Source: Pseudomonas sp. BN417 (GTDB taxonomy: Bacteria > Pseudomonadota > Gammaproteobacteria > Pseudomonadales > Pseudomonadaceae). Taken from it: a DNA stretch of 46,721 nucleotides. The notes beneath the pieces are model-generated. The model did no database searches, was not told the DNA's origin, and was given only the letters and a program-made list of their open reading frames with translations. Location of the stretch: assembly GCF_029871205.1 (NCBI RefSeq), contig NZ_SSOJ01000104.1:1-46721 (forward strand), written 5' to 3'. A program made the position numbers and the translations under genes. Shown in pieces: positions 37,009 through 45,345 of the stretch (positions within the stretch are counted from its first letter, which is position 1; every line of letters begins with the position of its first letter).

Positions 37009-39069
37009 ATGGCATTCGAAGCAATGTTCCAGCCGATCCAGATCGGCAAACTCACCATCCGCAACCGTGTGCTGTCCACCGCTCACGCCGAGGTCTATGC
37101 CACCGATGGCGGCATGACCACCGAGCGCTATGTGAAGTACTACGAAGAGAAGGCCAAGGGCGGCATCGGCCTGGCCATCTGCGGCGGTTCCTCGGTGGTC
37201 GCCATCGACAGCCCGCAGGAGTGGTGGAGCTCGGTGAACCTGTCCACCGACCGCATCATCCCGCACTTCCAGAATCTGGCCGACGCCATGCACAAGCACG
37301 GCGCCAAGATCATGATCCAGATTACCCACATGGGCCGTCGCTCCCGCTGGGACGGCTTCAACTGGCCGACCCTGATGTCGCCCTCCGGCGTGCGTGAGCC
37401 GGTGCACCGCGCCACCTGCAAGACCATCGAGGAAGAAGAGATCTGGCGCGTGATCGGCAACTACGCCCAGGCTGCGCGCCGCGCCAAGGCCGGCGGCCTG
37501 GACGGCGTCGAACTGTCCGCCGTGCATCAGCACATGATCGACCAGTTCTGGAGCCCGCGCGTCAACAAGCGGACCGACGAATGGGGCGGCACCTTTGAAA
37601 AGCGCATGCGCTTCGGCCTGGAAGTGCTCAAAGCCGTTCGCGCCGAAGTGGGCGAGGACTTCTGCGTCGGCATGCGTATCTGCGGTGACGAGTTCCACCC
37701 GGACGGCCTGTCCCACGAGGACATGAAGCAGATCGCCAAGTACTACAGCGACACCGGCATGCTCGACTTCCTCGGCGTGGTCGGCTCCGGCTGCGACACC
37801 CACAACACCCTGGCCAACGTGATCCCCAACATGAGCTTCCCGCCGGAGCCCTTCCTGCACCTGGCGGCCGGCATCAAGGAAGTGGTCAACGTGCCGGTGC
37901 TGCACGCGCAGAACATCAAGGACCCGAACCAGGCCACCCGTATCCTCGAAGGCGGCTACGTGGACATGGTCGGCATGACCCGCGCGCACATCGCCGACCC
38001 GCACCTGATCGCCAAGATCAAGATGGGCCAGGTCGACCAGATCAAGCAGTGCGTCGGCGCCAACTACTGCATCGACCGCCAGTACCAGGGCCTGGACGTA
38101 CTCTGCATCCAGAACGCCGCCACCTCCCGTGAATACATGGGCGTGCCGCACATCATCGAGAAAACCACCGGCGCCAAGCGCAAGGTGGTCGTGGTCGGCG
38201 GCGGCCCGGCCGGCATGGAGGCGGCCCGCGTGGCGGCCGAACGCGGCCACGATGTGACCCTGTTCGAGAAGAAGGACCAGCTCGGCGGCCAGATCACCAC
38301 CGCTTCCAAGGCACCACAGCGCGACCAGATCGCCGGCATCACCCGCTGGTACCAGCTTGAACTGGCGCGCCTGAACATCGACCTGCGCCTGGGTACCGGC
38401 GCGGACCCTGACACCATCCTCGACCTGCGCCCGGATATCGTGGTGCTGGCCAACGGCGGTCACCCGTTCATCGAGCAGAACGAGCACTGGGGCGCCGCCG
38501 AAGGGCTGGTGGTCAGCAGCTGGGACATCCTCGACGGCAAGGTGGCACCGGGCAAGAACGTGCTGGTCTACGACACCATCTGCGAATTCGGCGGCATGTC
38601 GGTGGCGGACTTCCTCGCCGACAAGGGCGCCCAGGTGGAAATCGTCACCGACGACATCAAGCCGGGCATCGCCGTGGGCGGAACCTCGTTCCCCACCTAC
38701 TACCGCAGCATGTACCCGAAAGAAGTGATCATGACCGGCGACCTGACCCTGGAGAAGGTCTACCGCGAAGGCGACAAGCTGGTGACCGTTCTGGAGAACG
38801 AATACACCGGCGCCCGCGAGGAGCGGGTGGTCGACCAGGTGGTGATCGAGAACGGCGTGCGCCCGGACGAAGGCCTCTACTACGCGCTCAAGCAAGGCTC
38901 GCGGAACAAGGGCCAGATCGACGTCGAAGCGCTGTTCGCGATCAAGCCGCAGCCCTGCCTGAGCCAGCCCGGCGACGGCTACCTGCTGTTCCGCATCGGC
39001 GACTGCGTGGCCCAGCGCAACACCCACGCGGCGATCTACGACGCCCTGCGTCTGTGCAAGGACTTCTAA
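37009..39069 (+). CDS. dgcA: Dimethylglycine demethylase subunit DgcA (TMADH-like)
   Basis: A 686-aa flavoprotein of the trimethylamine dehydrogenase/old yellow enzyme family: FMN TIM barrel (about 1-340), an Fe-S linker and a C-terminal nucleotide-binding domain (VVVVGGGPAGMEAARVAAER near 396). It demethylates dimethylglycine to sarcosine, with electrons going through DgcB and the ETF. The Fe-S motif reads Cys348-x5-Cys354-x11-Cys366 with Ala351 where trimethylamine dehydrogenase has the second Cys (CIGCNVC there, CVGANYC here). So the cluster either has a different fourth ligand or is not a standard [4Fe-4S]. The start at 37009 follows GCGAGGCTAGGGC. Confidence 0.95.
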   Translation: MAFEAMFQPIQIGKLTIRNRVLSTAHAEVYATDGGMTTERYVKYYEEKAKGGIGLAICGGSSVVAIDSPQEWWSSVNLSTDRIIPHFQNLADAMHKHGAKIMIQITHMGRRSRWDGFNWPTLMSPSGVREPVHRATCKTIEEEEIWRVIGNYAQAARRAKAGGLDGVELSAVHQHMIDQFWSPRVNKRTDEWGGTFEKRMRFGLEVLKAVRAEVGEDFCVGMRICGDEFHPDGLSHEDMKQIAKYYSDTGMLDFLGVVGSGCDTHNTLANVIPNMSFPPEPFLHLAAGIKEVVNVPVLHAQNIKDPNQATRILEGGYVDMVGMTRAHIADPHLIAKIKMGQVDQIKQCVGANYCIDRQYQGLDVLCIQNAATSREYMGVPHIIEKTTGAKRKVVVVGGGPAGMEAARVAAERGHDVTLFEKKDQLGGQITTASKAPQRDQIAGITRWYQLELARLNIDLRLGTGADPDTILDLRPDIVVLANGGHPFIEQNEHWGAAEGLVVSSWDILDGKVAPGKNVLVYDTICEFGGMSVADFLADKGAQVEIVTDDIKPGIAVGGTSFPTYYRSMYPKEVIMTGDLTLEKVYREGDKLVTVLENEYTGAREERVVDQVVIENGVRPDEGLYYALKQGSRNKGQIDVEALFAIKPQPCLSQPGDGYLLFRIGDCVAQRNTHAAIYDALRLCKDF

Positions 39070-39086
39070 GCTCACACACGGACGGC

Positions 39087-39190
39087 CCCCTCTCCCGCTT
39101 GCGGGAGAGGGCGGGGGGAGAGGGCAAACCGGCGACTCCAGCGTTTCCGGCCCCCCCCTCTCCCTAACCCTCTCCCTCAGGGAGAGGGGA
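39087..39190. repeat. CTCTCCC-type palindromic repeat pair
   Basis: CCCCCTCTCCCGCTTGCGGG and CCCTCTCCCTCAGGGAGAGG occupy most of the gap between dgcA and dgcB. Confidence 0.85.
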
Positions 39191-39236
39191 CTGGTTCGGA
39201 GCACCCCTTTCGGTCCCTGCAAGGAGACCAATTAGA

Positions 39237-41210
39237 ATGCTGAACACCATTCTCCCCATCCTGCTCTTCGCCACCCTGGCACTGGCCGTGCTGGGCGCTG
39301 CGAAGCGCTTTTTCATGTGGCGTCGTGGCCGACCTGCCAAGGTCGACTGGATCGGCGGCCTCATGAACATGCCGCGCCGCTACCTGGTGGACCTGCACCA
39401 CGTGGTCGAGCGCGACAAGTACATGTCCAGGACCCACGTGGCCACCGCCGGCGGCTTCGTGCTGTCGGCCGTGCTGGCCATAGTCGTGCACGGTTTCGGC
39501 CTGCACAGCCGGATCCTCGGCTTCGCCCTGCTGGCCGCAACAGTGCTGATGTTCGTCGGCGCCCTGTTCGTCGCCAGGCGCCGCCGCAACCCTCCGGCGC
39601 GCCTGTCGAAAGGCCCCTGGAATCGCCTGCCGAAGAGCCTGCTGATGTTCTCGGTGAGCTTCTTCATCGCCACCCTGCCGGTGGCCGGCATCCTGCCGGA
39701 AGGCTTCGGCGGCTGGTTCCTCGCCGGCCTCCTGGCCATTGGCGTGGCCTGGGGCGTGTCCGAGCTGTTCCTCGGCATGACCTGGGGCGGGCCGATGAAG
39801 CACGCCTTCGCCGGTGCCCTGCACCTGGCCTGGCACCGCCGCGCCGAGCGTTTCGGTGGTGGTCGCTCCACCGGCCTCAAGGCGCTGGACCTGACCGACC
39901 CGCAAGCTCCGCTGGGCGTCGAGAAACCCACCGATTTCACCTGGAACCAGTTGCTCGGCTTCGACGCCTGCGTGCAGTGCGGCAAGTGCGAGGCGGTGTG
40001 CCCGGCCTTCGCCGCCGGCCAGCCGCTGAACCCGAAGAAGCTGATCCAGGACATGGTCATTGGCCTCGCCGGTGGCGACGACGCCAAGTTCGCCGGCAGC
40101 CCCTACCCGGGCATCCCGCTGGGCGAACACGGCGGCGGCCCGCACCAGCCGATCGTGGTCCAGGGCGGCAAGGGCCTGGTGGAAGCGGATACCCTCTGGT
40201 CCTGCACCACCTGCCGTGCCTGCGTCGAGGAGTGCCCGATGATGATCGAGCACGTCGACGCCATCGTCGACATGCGCCGCCACCTCACCCTGGAAAAGGG
40301 CGCCACCCCGAACAAGGGCGCCGAGGTGCTGGAAAACCTGATCGCCACCGACAACCCCGGCGGCTTCGCCCCCGGTGGTCGCCTGAACTGGGCCGCCGAC
40401 CTGAACCTGCCGTTGATGAGCGAGAAGAAATCCACGGACGTGCTGTTCTGGGTCGGTGACGGTGCCTTCGACATGCGCAACCAGCGCACCCTGCGCGCCT
40501 TCGTGAAAGTCCTGAAAGCCGCCAACGTCGACTTCGCCGTGCTCGGCCTGGAAGAGCGCGACAGCGGCGACGTCGCCCGCCGCCTGGGTGACGAGGCCAC
40601 CTTCCAGCAGCTGGCCAAGCGCAATATCGCCACACTGAACCAGTACCGCTTCAAGAAGATCGTGTCCTGCGACCCGCACAGCTTCCATGTGCTGAAGAAC
40701 GAGTACGGCGCCCTGGGTGGCAACTACGACGTCCTGCACCACAGCACCTTCATCGATGAGCTGATGCAGCGCGGCTTGCTCAACCTGGGTCAGCACTCTC
40801 TATCCAAAGAGCGTGGCGGCAGCGTGACCTACCACGACCCGTGCTACCTGGGCCGCTACAACGGCGAGTACGAGGCGCCGCGCAATGTCCTCAAGGCCAT
40901 CGGTATCGAAGTGAAGGAAATGCAACGCTCTGGCTTCCGCTCGCGCTGCTGCGGCGGTGGTGGCGGCGCGCCAATCACCGACATCCCCGGCAAGCAGCGG
41001 ATTCCCGATATACGCATGGTGGACATCAAGGAAACCGGCGCAGAGCTGGTGGCCGTAGGCTGCCCGCAGTGCACCGCCATGCTCGAAGGCGTTGTGGCAC
41101 CGCGTCCGGAGATCAAGGACATCGCCGAGCTGGTGGCGGATGTACTGATTGAGGCAACGGTGGAAGCAAAAAAGCCGTCGGCGGCTAAAGCTGCCGTGGA
41201 GGTGGCGTGA
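39237..41210 (+). CDS. dgcB: DgcB, membrane-anchored Fe-S/CCG-domain electron carrier
   Basis: A 657-aa protein with an N-terminal membrane part (helices about 3-22, 73-90, 95-112, 135-155, 165-182), two [4Fe-4S] ferredoxin motifs CVQCGKCEAVCP near 244 and CTTCRACVEECP near 322, and two CCG-type cysteine-rich domains (HDPCYLGRYNG with RCCGGGGG near 574; GCPQC near 607). It resembles HdrD/GlpC-type reductases joined to a membrane anchor. It accepts electrons from DgcA, probably delivering them to quinone with the ETF pair encoded next. The start at 39237 follows AAGGAGACC. Confidence 0.93.
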   Translation: MLNTILPILLFATLALAVLGAAKRFFMWRRGRPAKVDWIGGLMNMPRRYLVDLHHVVERDKYMSRTHVATAGGFVLSAVLAIVVHGFGLHSRILGFALLAATVLMFVGALFVARRRRNPPARLSKGPWNRLPKSLLMFSVSFFIATLPVAGILPEGFGGWFLAGLLAIGVAWGVSELFLGMTWGGPMKHAFAGALHLAWHRRAERFGGGRSTGLKALDLTDPQAPLGVEKPTDFTWNQLLGFDACVQCGKCEAVCPAFAAGQPLNPKKLIQDMVIGLAGGDDAKFAGSPYPGIPLGEHGGGPHQPIVVQGGKGLVEADTLWSCTTCRACVEECPMMIEHVDAIVDMRRHLTLEKGATPNKGAEVLENLIATDNPGGFAPGGRLNWAADLNLPLMSEKKSTDVLFWVGDGAFDMRNQRTLRAFVKVLKAANVDFAVLGLEERDSGDVARRLGDEATFQQLAKRNIATLNQYRFKKIVSCDPHSFHVLKNEYGALGGNYDVLHHSTFIDELMQRGLLNLGQHSLSKERGGSVTYHDPCYLGRYNGEYEAPRNVLKAIGIEVKEMQRSGFRSRCCGGGGGAPITDIPGKQRIPDIRMVDIKETGAELVAVGCPQCTAMLEGVVAPRPEIKDIAELVADVLIEATVEAKKPSAAKAAVEVA

Positions 41211-41235
41211 TGACCCGCACTCTGCACGCTTGTCT

Positions 41236-41338
41236 CCCCTCTCCCTCTAGGAGAGGGGCCGGGGGTGAGGGAAACCTCAGGTCCCTCGCAATCACCCGCC
41301 ACCCTCACCCCAACCCTCTCCCAGAGGGAGAGGGGGCT
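41236..41338. repeat. CTCTCCC-type palindromic repeat pair
   Basis: CCCCTCTCCCTCTAGGAGAG and CCCTCTCCCAGAGGGAGAGG fill the gap between dgcB and etfA, with the same inner GGGGGTGAGG/CCTCACCCC as 36313. Confidence 0.85.
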
Positions 41339-41364
41339 GTCCGTGCAACCCTGGAGGCCTGTGT

Positions 41365-42597
41365 ATGAGCGACATCATCCGCCGCGACCCACGCGCCGAG
41401 TGGATCGCCCGCAATCGCCTGCACCCCCTGCATGCCGCCATGCAGCAGCAGGGACAGACGAGCTGGATGGGCCCCAACGGCATCATCCGCAAGAATCCGC
41501 ATGCAATAGCCGCAGGCTTCATCGGCCCCAACGGGCTCAAGCGCATCGACCGTAGCGGCGCCCAGCAGGGCACGGCCGGCAAACGCAGCAGCGCCGCCGA
41601 AGTGGTGCAATTGCCGCTGCATGTGGTCGAGCAACCGGCCTTCCACATCTGCGTGGTGCCGGACATGGTCGGTGGCCGCCTCTCCAGCCACGACAAGGAC
41701 CTGCTGGGCCTGGCCAACAAGCTGGCCGGCAGCGAAGGTGCGGTGGTTGCCGTGCTCTTCGGCGAGGACAAGGAAGCCGCCTTCGACACCGCGGGCGTCG
41801 ACCGCATCCTGCGCATCCAGGGCGATGCCTTCGAGGGCTACGCACCGGAAGCCCGCGTGCTGGCCTTGAGCGCCGTGGAAAGCCAACTGGCGCCACGTCA
41901 CTGGCTCCTTCCCGACAGCCGCACCGGCGGCGGCGAACTGGGCCGCCGGCTGGCCGCCAAGCTGGGCGAACGCCCGGCCACGCGGGTCTGGCAGGTCGCC
42001 AACGAACAGGCCATCGGCCGCGCCGGCGCTGGCCGCGAGGACCTGGTACGCGCCGTGCCGCGTCTGATCCTCGCCGCTGCCGAGTGCGCCGAGCCGGTCA
42101 GCGAAACCCGGCATGAAGCCCGCCCGCTGGAGCTCGCTGCAAACATCGCCCACAGCCTGCCGCGCATCGAGGACCTCGGCCCGGTGGCCGTGGACCCGGC
42201 GCAGATTCCCATGGCCGAGGCGGAGTTCATTCTCTCCGGCGGCAACGGGGTCAAGGATTGGGCGCAGTTCCACGAGGCGGCCGTGGCCCTCGGCGCCACC
42301 GAAGGCGCTTCCCGCGTCGCGGTGGACGACGGCTTCATGCCGCGCAACCGCCAGGTGGGCGCGACCGGTACCTGGGTCACTGCACGGGTCTACCTGGCGG
42401 TCGGCATCTCCGGCGCCATCCAGCACCTGCAGGGCATCGGCGCCTGCGACAAGGTGGTGGCGGTGAACATGGACCCGGGCTGCGACATGATCAAACGTGC
42501 CGATCTCTCGGTGATCGGCGACTCCGCCGCGCTCCTCGCCGCACTGATCCAATTGGCAACCGAATACCGTCAGGGAGGTGCGCGCGATGCCGCATGA
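41365..42597 (+). CDS. etfA: Electron transfer flavoprotein alpha subunit (dimethylglycine pathway)
   Basis: A 410-aa ETF alpha. The C-terminal FAD domain has FILSGGNGVKD, RQVGATGTWVTARVYLAVGI, SGAIQHLQGI and VNMDPGCDMIKRAD, all family signatures. It is about 100 residues longer than the housekeeping EtfA because of an N-terminal extension (about 1-85) with no recognised domain, seen in the copies linked to dgcAB. It overlaps etfB by 11 bp. It forms a heterodimer with EtfB to carry electrons from dimethylglycine oxidation. Confidence 0.93.
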   Translation: MSDIIRRDPRAEWIARNRLHPLHAAMQQQGQTSWMGPNGIIRKNPHAIAAGFIGPNGLKRIDRSGAQQGTAGKRSSAAEVVQLPLHVVEQPAFHICVVPDMVGGRLSSHDKDLLGLANKLAGSEGAVVAVLFGEDKEAAFDTAGVDRILRIQGDAFEGYAPEARVLALSAVESQLAPRHWLLPDSRTGGGELGRRLAAKLGERPATRVWQVANEQAIGRAGAGREDLVRAVPRLILAAAECAEPVSETRHEARPLELAANIAHSLPRIEDLGPVAVDPAQIPMAEAEFILSGGNGVKDWAQFHEAAVALGATEGASRVAVDDGFMPRNRQVGATGTWVTARVYLAVGISGAIQHLQGIGACDKVVAVNMDPGCDMIKRADLSVIGDSAALLAALIQLATEYRQGGARDAA

Positions 42598-43366
42598 CGC
42601 ACTGAAGATCGTCAGCCTGGTCTCCATCGGCGCACACCCCACCTCGGGGCGCGCGCGCCGCGCCGACCACGATGCCCGTGCCGTCGAACTGGGCCTGCGC
42701 CTGGCGGGTCCCCGCCTGCGCGTGGTGCATGCCGGCAACCCCCATGAAGAAGCCCTGCGCGCCTACCTGGGCATGGGCCTGGATGACCTGATCGTCCTGG
42801 AACAGGGACCGCAGGACGACGCCCTGCATCCGTTGGGGGATTTCCTCCGCGAGAGTGGAGCCCAGCTTGTCCTCACGGGCAGTCAGGCGGAAACCGGCGA
42901 AGGCTCGGGGCTGTTGCCCTACCTGCTGGCCGAGCGCCTGGGTTGGCCGCTGGTGGTGGGCCTGGCCGAAGTGGAGAAGGTGGAGAACGGTGTGGCCCAG
43001 GTGCTGCAAGCCCTGCCCCGTGGCCAGCGCCGCCGGCTGAAGGTGCGCCTGCCCTTCCTCGCCAGCGTCGACAACGCCGCGCCCACTGCACGGCAGAGCG
43101 CTTTCGGCCCGGCGCGGCGAGGTCGCATCGAAGCAGAAGACGTCGAGCTGGTGGAGGATGTAATGTTCGCCGAAGCCCAGCTGCAGCCGGCGCGCCCACG
43201 GCCCAAACGGCTCAAGGTGATCAAGGCCAAGACCGGCGCCGAGCGGATGAAGGCGGCAACCGCCAAGGCATCCGGTGGTGGCGGCCAGGTTCTCAAGGAC
43301 GTCTCGCCGCAAGCGGGCGCCGAAGCTATCTTCAAACTGTTGCTGGAAGAGGGTGTGCTGCGCTGA
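42587..43366 (+). CDS. etfB: Electron transfer flavoprotein beta subunit (dimethylglycine pathway)
   Basis: A 259-aa ETF beta. It begins MPHDALKIVSLVSIGAHPTS; motifs include LVLTGSQAETGEGSGLLPYL (AMP/FAD region) and WPLVVGLAEVEKV. The C-terminus has a Lys/Ala-rich linker (LKVIKAKTGAERMKAAT) that in ETF beta contacts the alpha subunit. The start ATG at 42587 has GGGAGGTG upstream and lies inside the end of etfA (11-bp overlap), so translation is coupled; an ATG 9 bp earlier overlaps the ribosome site and is rejected. Confidence 0.93.
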   Translation: MPHDALKIVSLVSIGAHPTSGRARRADHDARAVELGLRLAGPRLRVVHAGNPHEEALRAYLGMGLDDLIVLEQGPQDDALHPLGDFLRESGAQLVLTGSQAETGEGSGLLPYLLAERLGWPLVVGLAEVEKVENGVAQVLQALPRGQRRRLKVRLPFLASVDNAAPTARQSAFGPARRGRIEAEDVELVEDVMFAEAQLQPARPRPKRLKVIKAKTGAERMKAATAKASGGGGQVLKDVSPQAGAEAIFKLLLEEGVLR

Positions 43367-43397
43367 CCGTGCGGCACCATTTGGGAGGAATAGGGCG

Positions 43398-43643
43398 ATG
43401 ATGCATGCCGATCTGATCGACCAGGAAGATTTTCGCGAGCGCCTGGTGGCGCTGGGATTCAGCGTCCCGCCGGGGGTCACCGCCGAGCAGGCCTGTGAAC
43501 AGGCCGTGAGCGGCCTCAGCCCGGAACGCGCGCTGGCCCTGCGGCGTCTGGTGGAAGAGTTGCTGGGCGGCAGCGCCACCCTGCTGCCGAACGTGCGCGA
43601 AGCGATTTCGCGGACGCTGTTGCCGGCACTGGTACCGCGTTGA
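43398..43643 (+). CDS. Small conserved protein at the end of the dgc-etf operon
   Basis: An 81-aa acidic helical protein (MMHADLIDQEDFRERLVAL start; GLSPERALALRRLVEELLGG in the middle). No known domain is recognised. GGGAGGAATAGGGCG precedes two adjacent ATG codons at 43398 and 43401; the first has the better spacing. It lies 31 bp after etfB and 20 bp before a strong terminator, so it is the last cistron of the operon. Confidence 0.8.
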   Translation: MMHADLIDQEDFRERLVALGFSVPPGVTAEQACEQAVSGLSPERALALRRLVEELLGGSATLLPNVREAISRTLLPALVPR

Positions 43644-43663
43644 GAGGGAACTTCCGTAAATGA

Positions 43664-43693
43664 AAAAAAGGGCGCCATTGGCGCCCTTTTTTG
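43664..43693. terminator. Bidirectional Rho-independent terminator
   Basis: AAAAAAA-GGGCGCC-ATT-GGCGCCC-TTTTTT. It ends the dgc-etf operon on the plus strand, and by symmetry can end gbdR transcripts on the minus strand. Confidence 0.95.
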
Positions 43694-43729
43694 TTGCAGG
43701 TGTAACTCACGAAAGGAATGCACAGCCTG

Positions 43730-43787
43730 TAGCCCGGATGCAATCCGGGACGGGGCGTAGGCATTCCCCGGATTTCATCCGGGCTAC
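43730..43787. repeat. REP pair, GTAGCCCGGATG family
   Basis: GTAGCCCGGATGCAATCCGG faces CCGGATTTCATCCGGGCTAC in the gap between the convergent small gene and gbdR. Confidence 0.88.
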
Positions 43788-43799
43788 GAAGCCTCCCCT

Positions 43800-43839
43800 T
43801 GTGGGAGCGAATTCATTCGCGATTGAAATCGCTCCCACA
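43800..43839. repeat. REP-type palindrome, GAATTCATTCGC family (compact)
   Basis: TGTGGGAGCGAATTCATTCG directly abuts CGATTGAAATCGCTCCCACA, giving a 40-bp hairpin without the usual middle part. It ends 8 bp from the gbdR stop. Confidence 0.88.
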
Positions 43840-43847
43840 GGCGCCCC

Positions 43848-44948
43848 TTACACCACCCTCACACTGGCGAAGGTGGACTCGCCCTGGGCGCGGCTCAGGG
43901 CTACGCCGGCAGTGGACGGCGCGCGCACCAGTTCGTCCGGTACCGGCATCAGGGCCACCACATTGGCGTTCTGGCCGGCGCGCTCGTCGCGCGGCGGGAT
44001 GCCGAAGTACTCGCGGTAGCACTTGGAGAAGTGTGGTGTGGATACGAAGCCGCACACCGAGGCCACTTCGATGATCGACATGGCAGTCTGCTTCAGCAGC
44101 TGGCGGGCACGGATCAGGCGCAGCTTGAGGTAGTAGCGCGACGGCGAGCAGTGCAGGTACTTCTGGAACAGGCGCTCGAGCTGCCGGCGCGAGACGTCGA
44201 CGTAGCAGGCCAGCTCGTCGAGGTCGATGGGCTCCTCCAGGTTGGCCTCCATCAGCGCGACGATTTCCTGCAGCTTCGGCTGGTTGGTGCCGAGCATGTG
44301 CTTGAGCGGCACGCGCTGGTGATCCTGCTCGTTGCGGATGCGTTCGTAGATGAACATCTCGGAGATCGCCGCCGCCAGTTCGCGGCCGTGCTCGCGGGCA
44401 ATCAGGTGCAGCATCATGTCCATCGGCGCGGTGCCGCCGGACGAGGTGTAGCGGTTGCGGTCGATGGAGAACAGGCGGGTGCTGACGCCAGCGCGGGGGA
44501 AGGCTTCCTGCATGGCTGCGAGGCACTCCCAGTGCACGCTGCATTCGAAGCCGTCGAGCAGGCCGGCCTTGGCCAGTGCCCAGCTACCCGTGCACACGGC
44601 CCCCAGCTGGCGGCCCTGGCGGGACTGGGACTGCAGCCACTGCACGTGCTCGCGGCTGACGCTGTGCTGGATGTCCACGCCGCCGCAGACGATCACGGCG
44701 TCCAGGGCGGGGGCGCTGTCCAGGCCGCTGTCGGGGGTGATCTGCAGGCCATCGCTGGCGCTGACGGGGCGGCCGTCCTGGCTGAGCGTGTACCAGCGGT
44801 AGAGTTCGCGGCCGGAGAGATGGTTGGCCATGCGCAGCGGTTCCACTGCAGACGCCAGGGAAATCAGGGTGAAGTTGTCCAGCAGCAGGAAACCGATGGA
44901 CTGGGGAACACGGTTCTGGGGTTGAGCCCCTTGGTTGAACTGTGACAT
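43848..44948 (-). CDS. gbdR: Glycine betaine/dimethylglycine-responsive activator GbdR
   Basis: A 366-aa AraC-family regulator with an N-terminal DJ-1/PfpI-like sensor domain (QSIGFLLLDNFTLISLASAVE; VIVCGGVDIQ; CTGSWALAKAGLLDG) and a C-terminal helix-turn-helix domain (IDLDELACYVDVSRRQLERLF; MSIIEVASVCGFVSTPHFSKCYREYF). In P. aeruginosa it activates gbcA, gbcB, dgcAB, sdaB and the choline transporter genes when glycine betaine or dimethylglycine is present. The start at 44948 (MSQFNQGAQ) has GAGGG 8 bp upstream; the frame continues eight codons further without a ribosome site. It lies about 400 bp from the stop of the serine dehydratase gene on the same strand. Confidence 0.95.
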   Translation of the reverse strand: MSQFNQGAQPQNRVPQSIGFLLLDNFTLISLASAVEPLRMANHLSGRELYRWYTLSQDGRPVSASDGLQITPDSGLDSAPALDAVIVCGGVDIQHSVSREHVQWLQSQSRQGRQLGAVCTGSWALAKAGLLDGFECSVHWECLAAMQEAFPRAGVSTRLFSIDRNRYTSSGGTAPMDMMLHLIAREHGRELAAAISEMFIYERIRNEQDHQRVPLKHMLGTNQPKLQEIVALMEANLEEPIDLDELACYVDVSRRQLERLFQKYLHCSPSRYYLKLRLIRARQLLKQTAMSIIEVASVCGFVSTPHFSKCYREYFGIPPRDERAGQNANVVALMPVPDELVRAPSTAGVALSRAQGESTFASVRVV

Positions 44949-45345
44949 CAGTGAAACCCTCAGGCTAGGCACGGGCGGAGCCTCGTTTGGAGGCTTTTTT
45001 GTTATGGCCTGGTACTGCGAAACCAGGAAGTCCTATTCCTACGCAAAGGTCGTGCCTAAATTGATTGATCGTTCAATTAAAAACCAGCGAATTCATCCAA
45101 AGCCCGTGCCACGGGGCCTAGGCATCAGCGACAGAATCATTCTGTTTGCGACCGCCAGGACCCGCGTCAATTGGGCCCTGGGGACTTAGGTAGCACTGGC
45201 GGTGGCAGAGAATGTCACCGCGTGCTGTAGGGGAATACCTTCAGTAACAGACTGAAGGTTCGATCAATGACCTTCTGGTCACCTCCCCGCCCACCGCATC
45301 ACGCACCAAAAAATGGCAGCGGCGGGCGACCTGACCGATCGCGGG
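44949..45345. promoter_or_regulatory. gbdR / sda intergenic control region
   Basis: 397 bp without a gene. Contents: AGCCTC-GTTTG-GAGGCT followed by six T near 44982-45003, a terminator-like hairpin in plus orientation (antisense to gbdR); an AT-rich part near 45055-45080 that may hold the gbdR promoter; the GCGACA-N14-GCGACC site at 45128-45153; and two hairpins, ACCTTCAGT/ACTGAAGGT at 45237-45259 and TGACC/GGTCA at 45268-45281, just after the serine dehydratase stop on the minus strand. Confidence 0.5.
45128..45153 (+). promoter_or_regulatory. Candidate GbdR site, GCGACA-N14-GCGACC
   Basis: The same hexamers and 14-bp spacer as in the gbcA/gbcB gap at 10045-10070, with unrelated spacer sequence. 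It lies about 180 bp upstream of gbdR, which suggests autoregulation. Inference from the exact match at two expected target loci. Confidence 0.5.

Noticed and set aside
36382-39231. 949-aa open frame antisense to dgcA
   Set aside because: It is the GC-rich shadow of dgcA, with His/Val/Ala/Gly-rich low-complexity translation and no family motif. Similar long antisense frames over the kinase, fdsA, fdsB and gbcA are rejected for the same reason.
44982-45003. Terminator for a plus-strand gene next to gbdR
   Set aside because: The hairpin with T-tract is convincing in shape, but no plus-strand gene ends there; noted only as part of the control region and possibly acting on antisense RNA.
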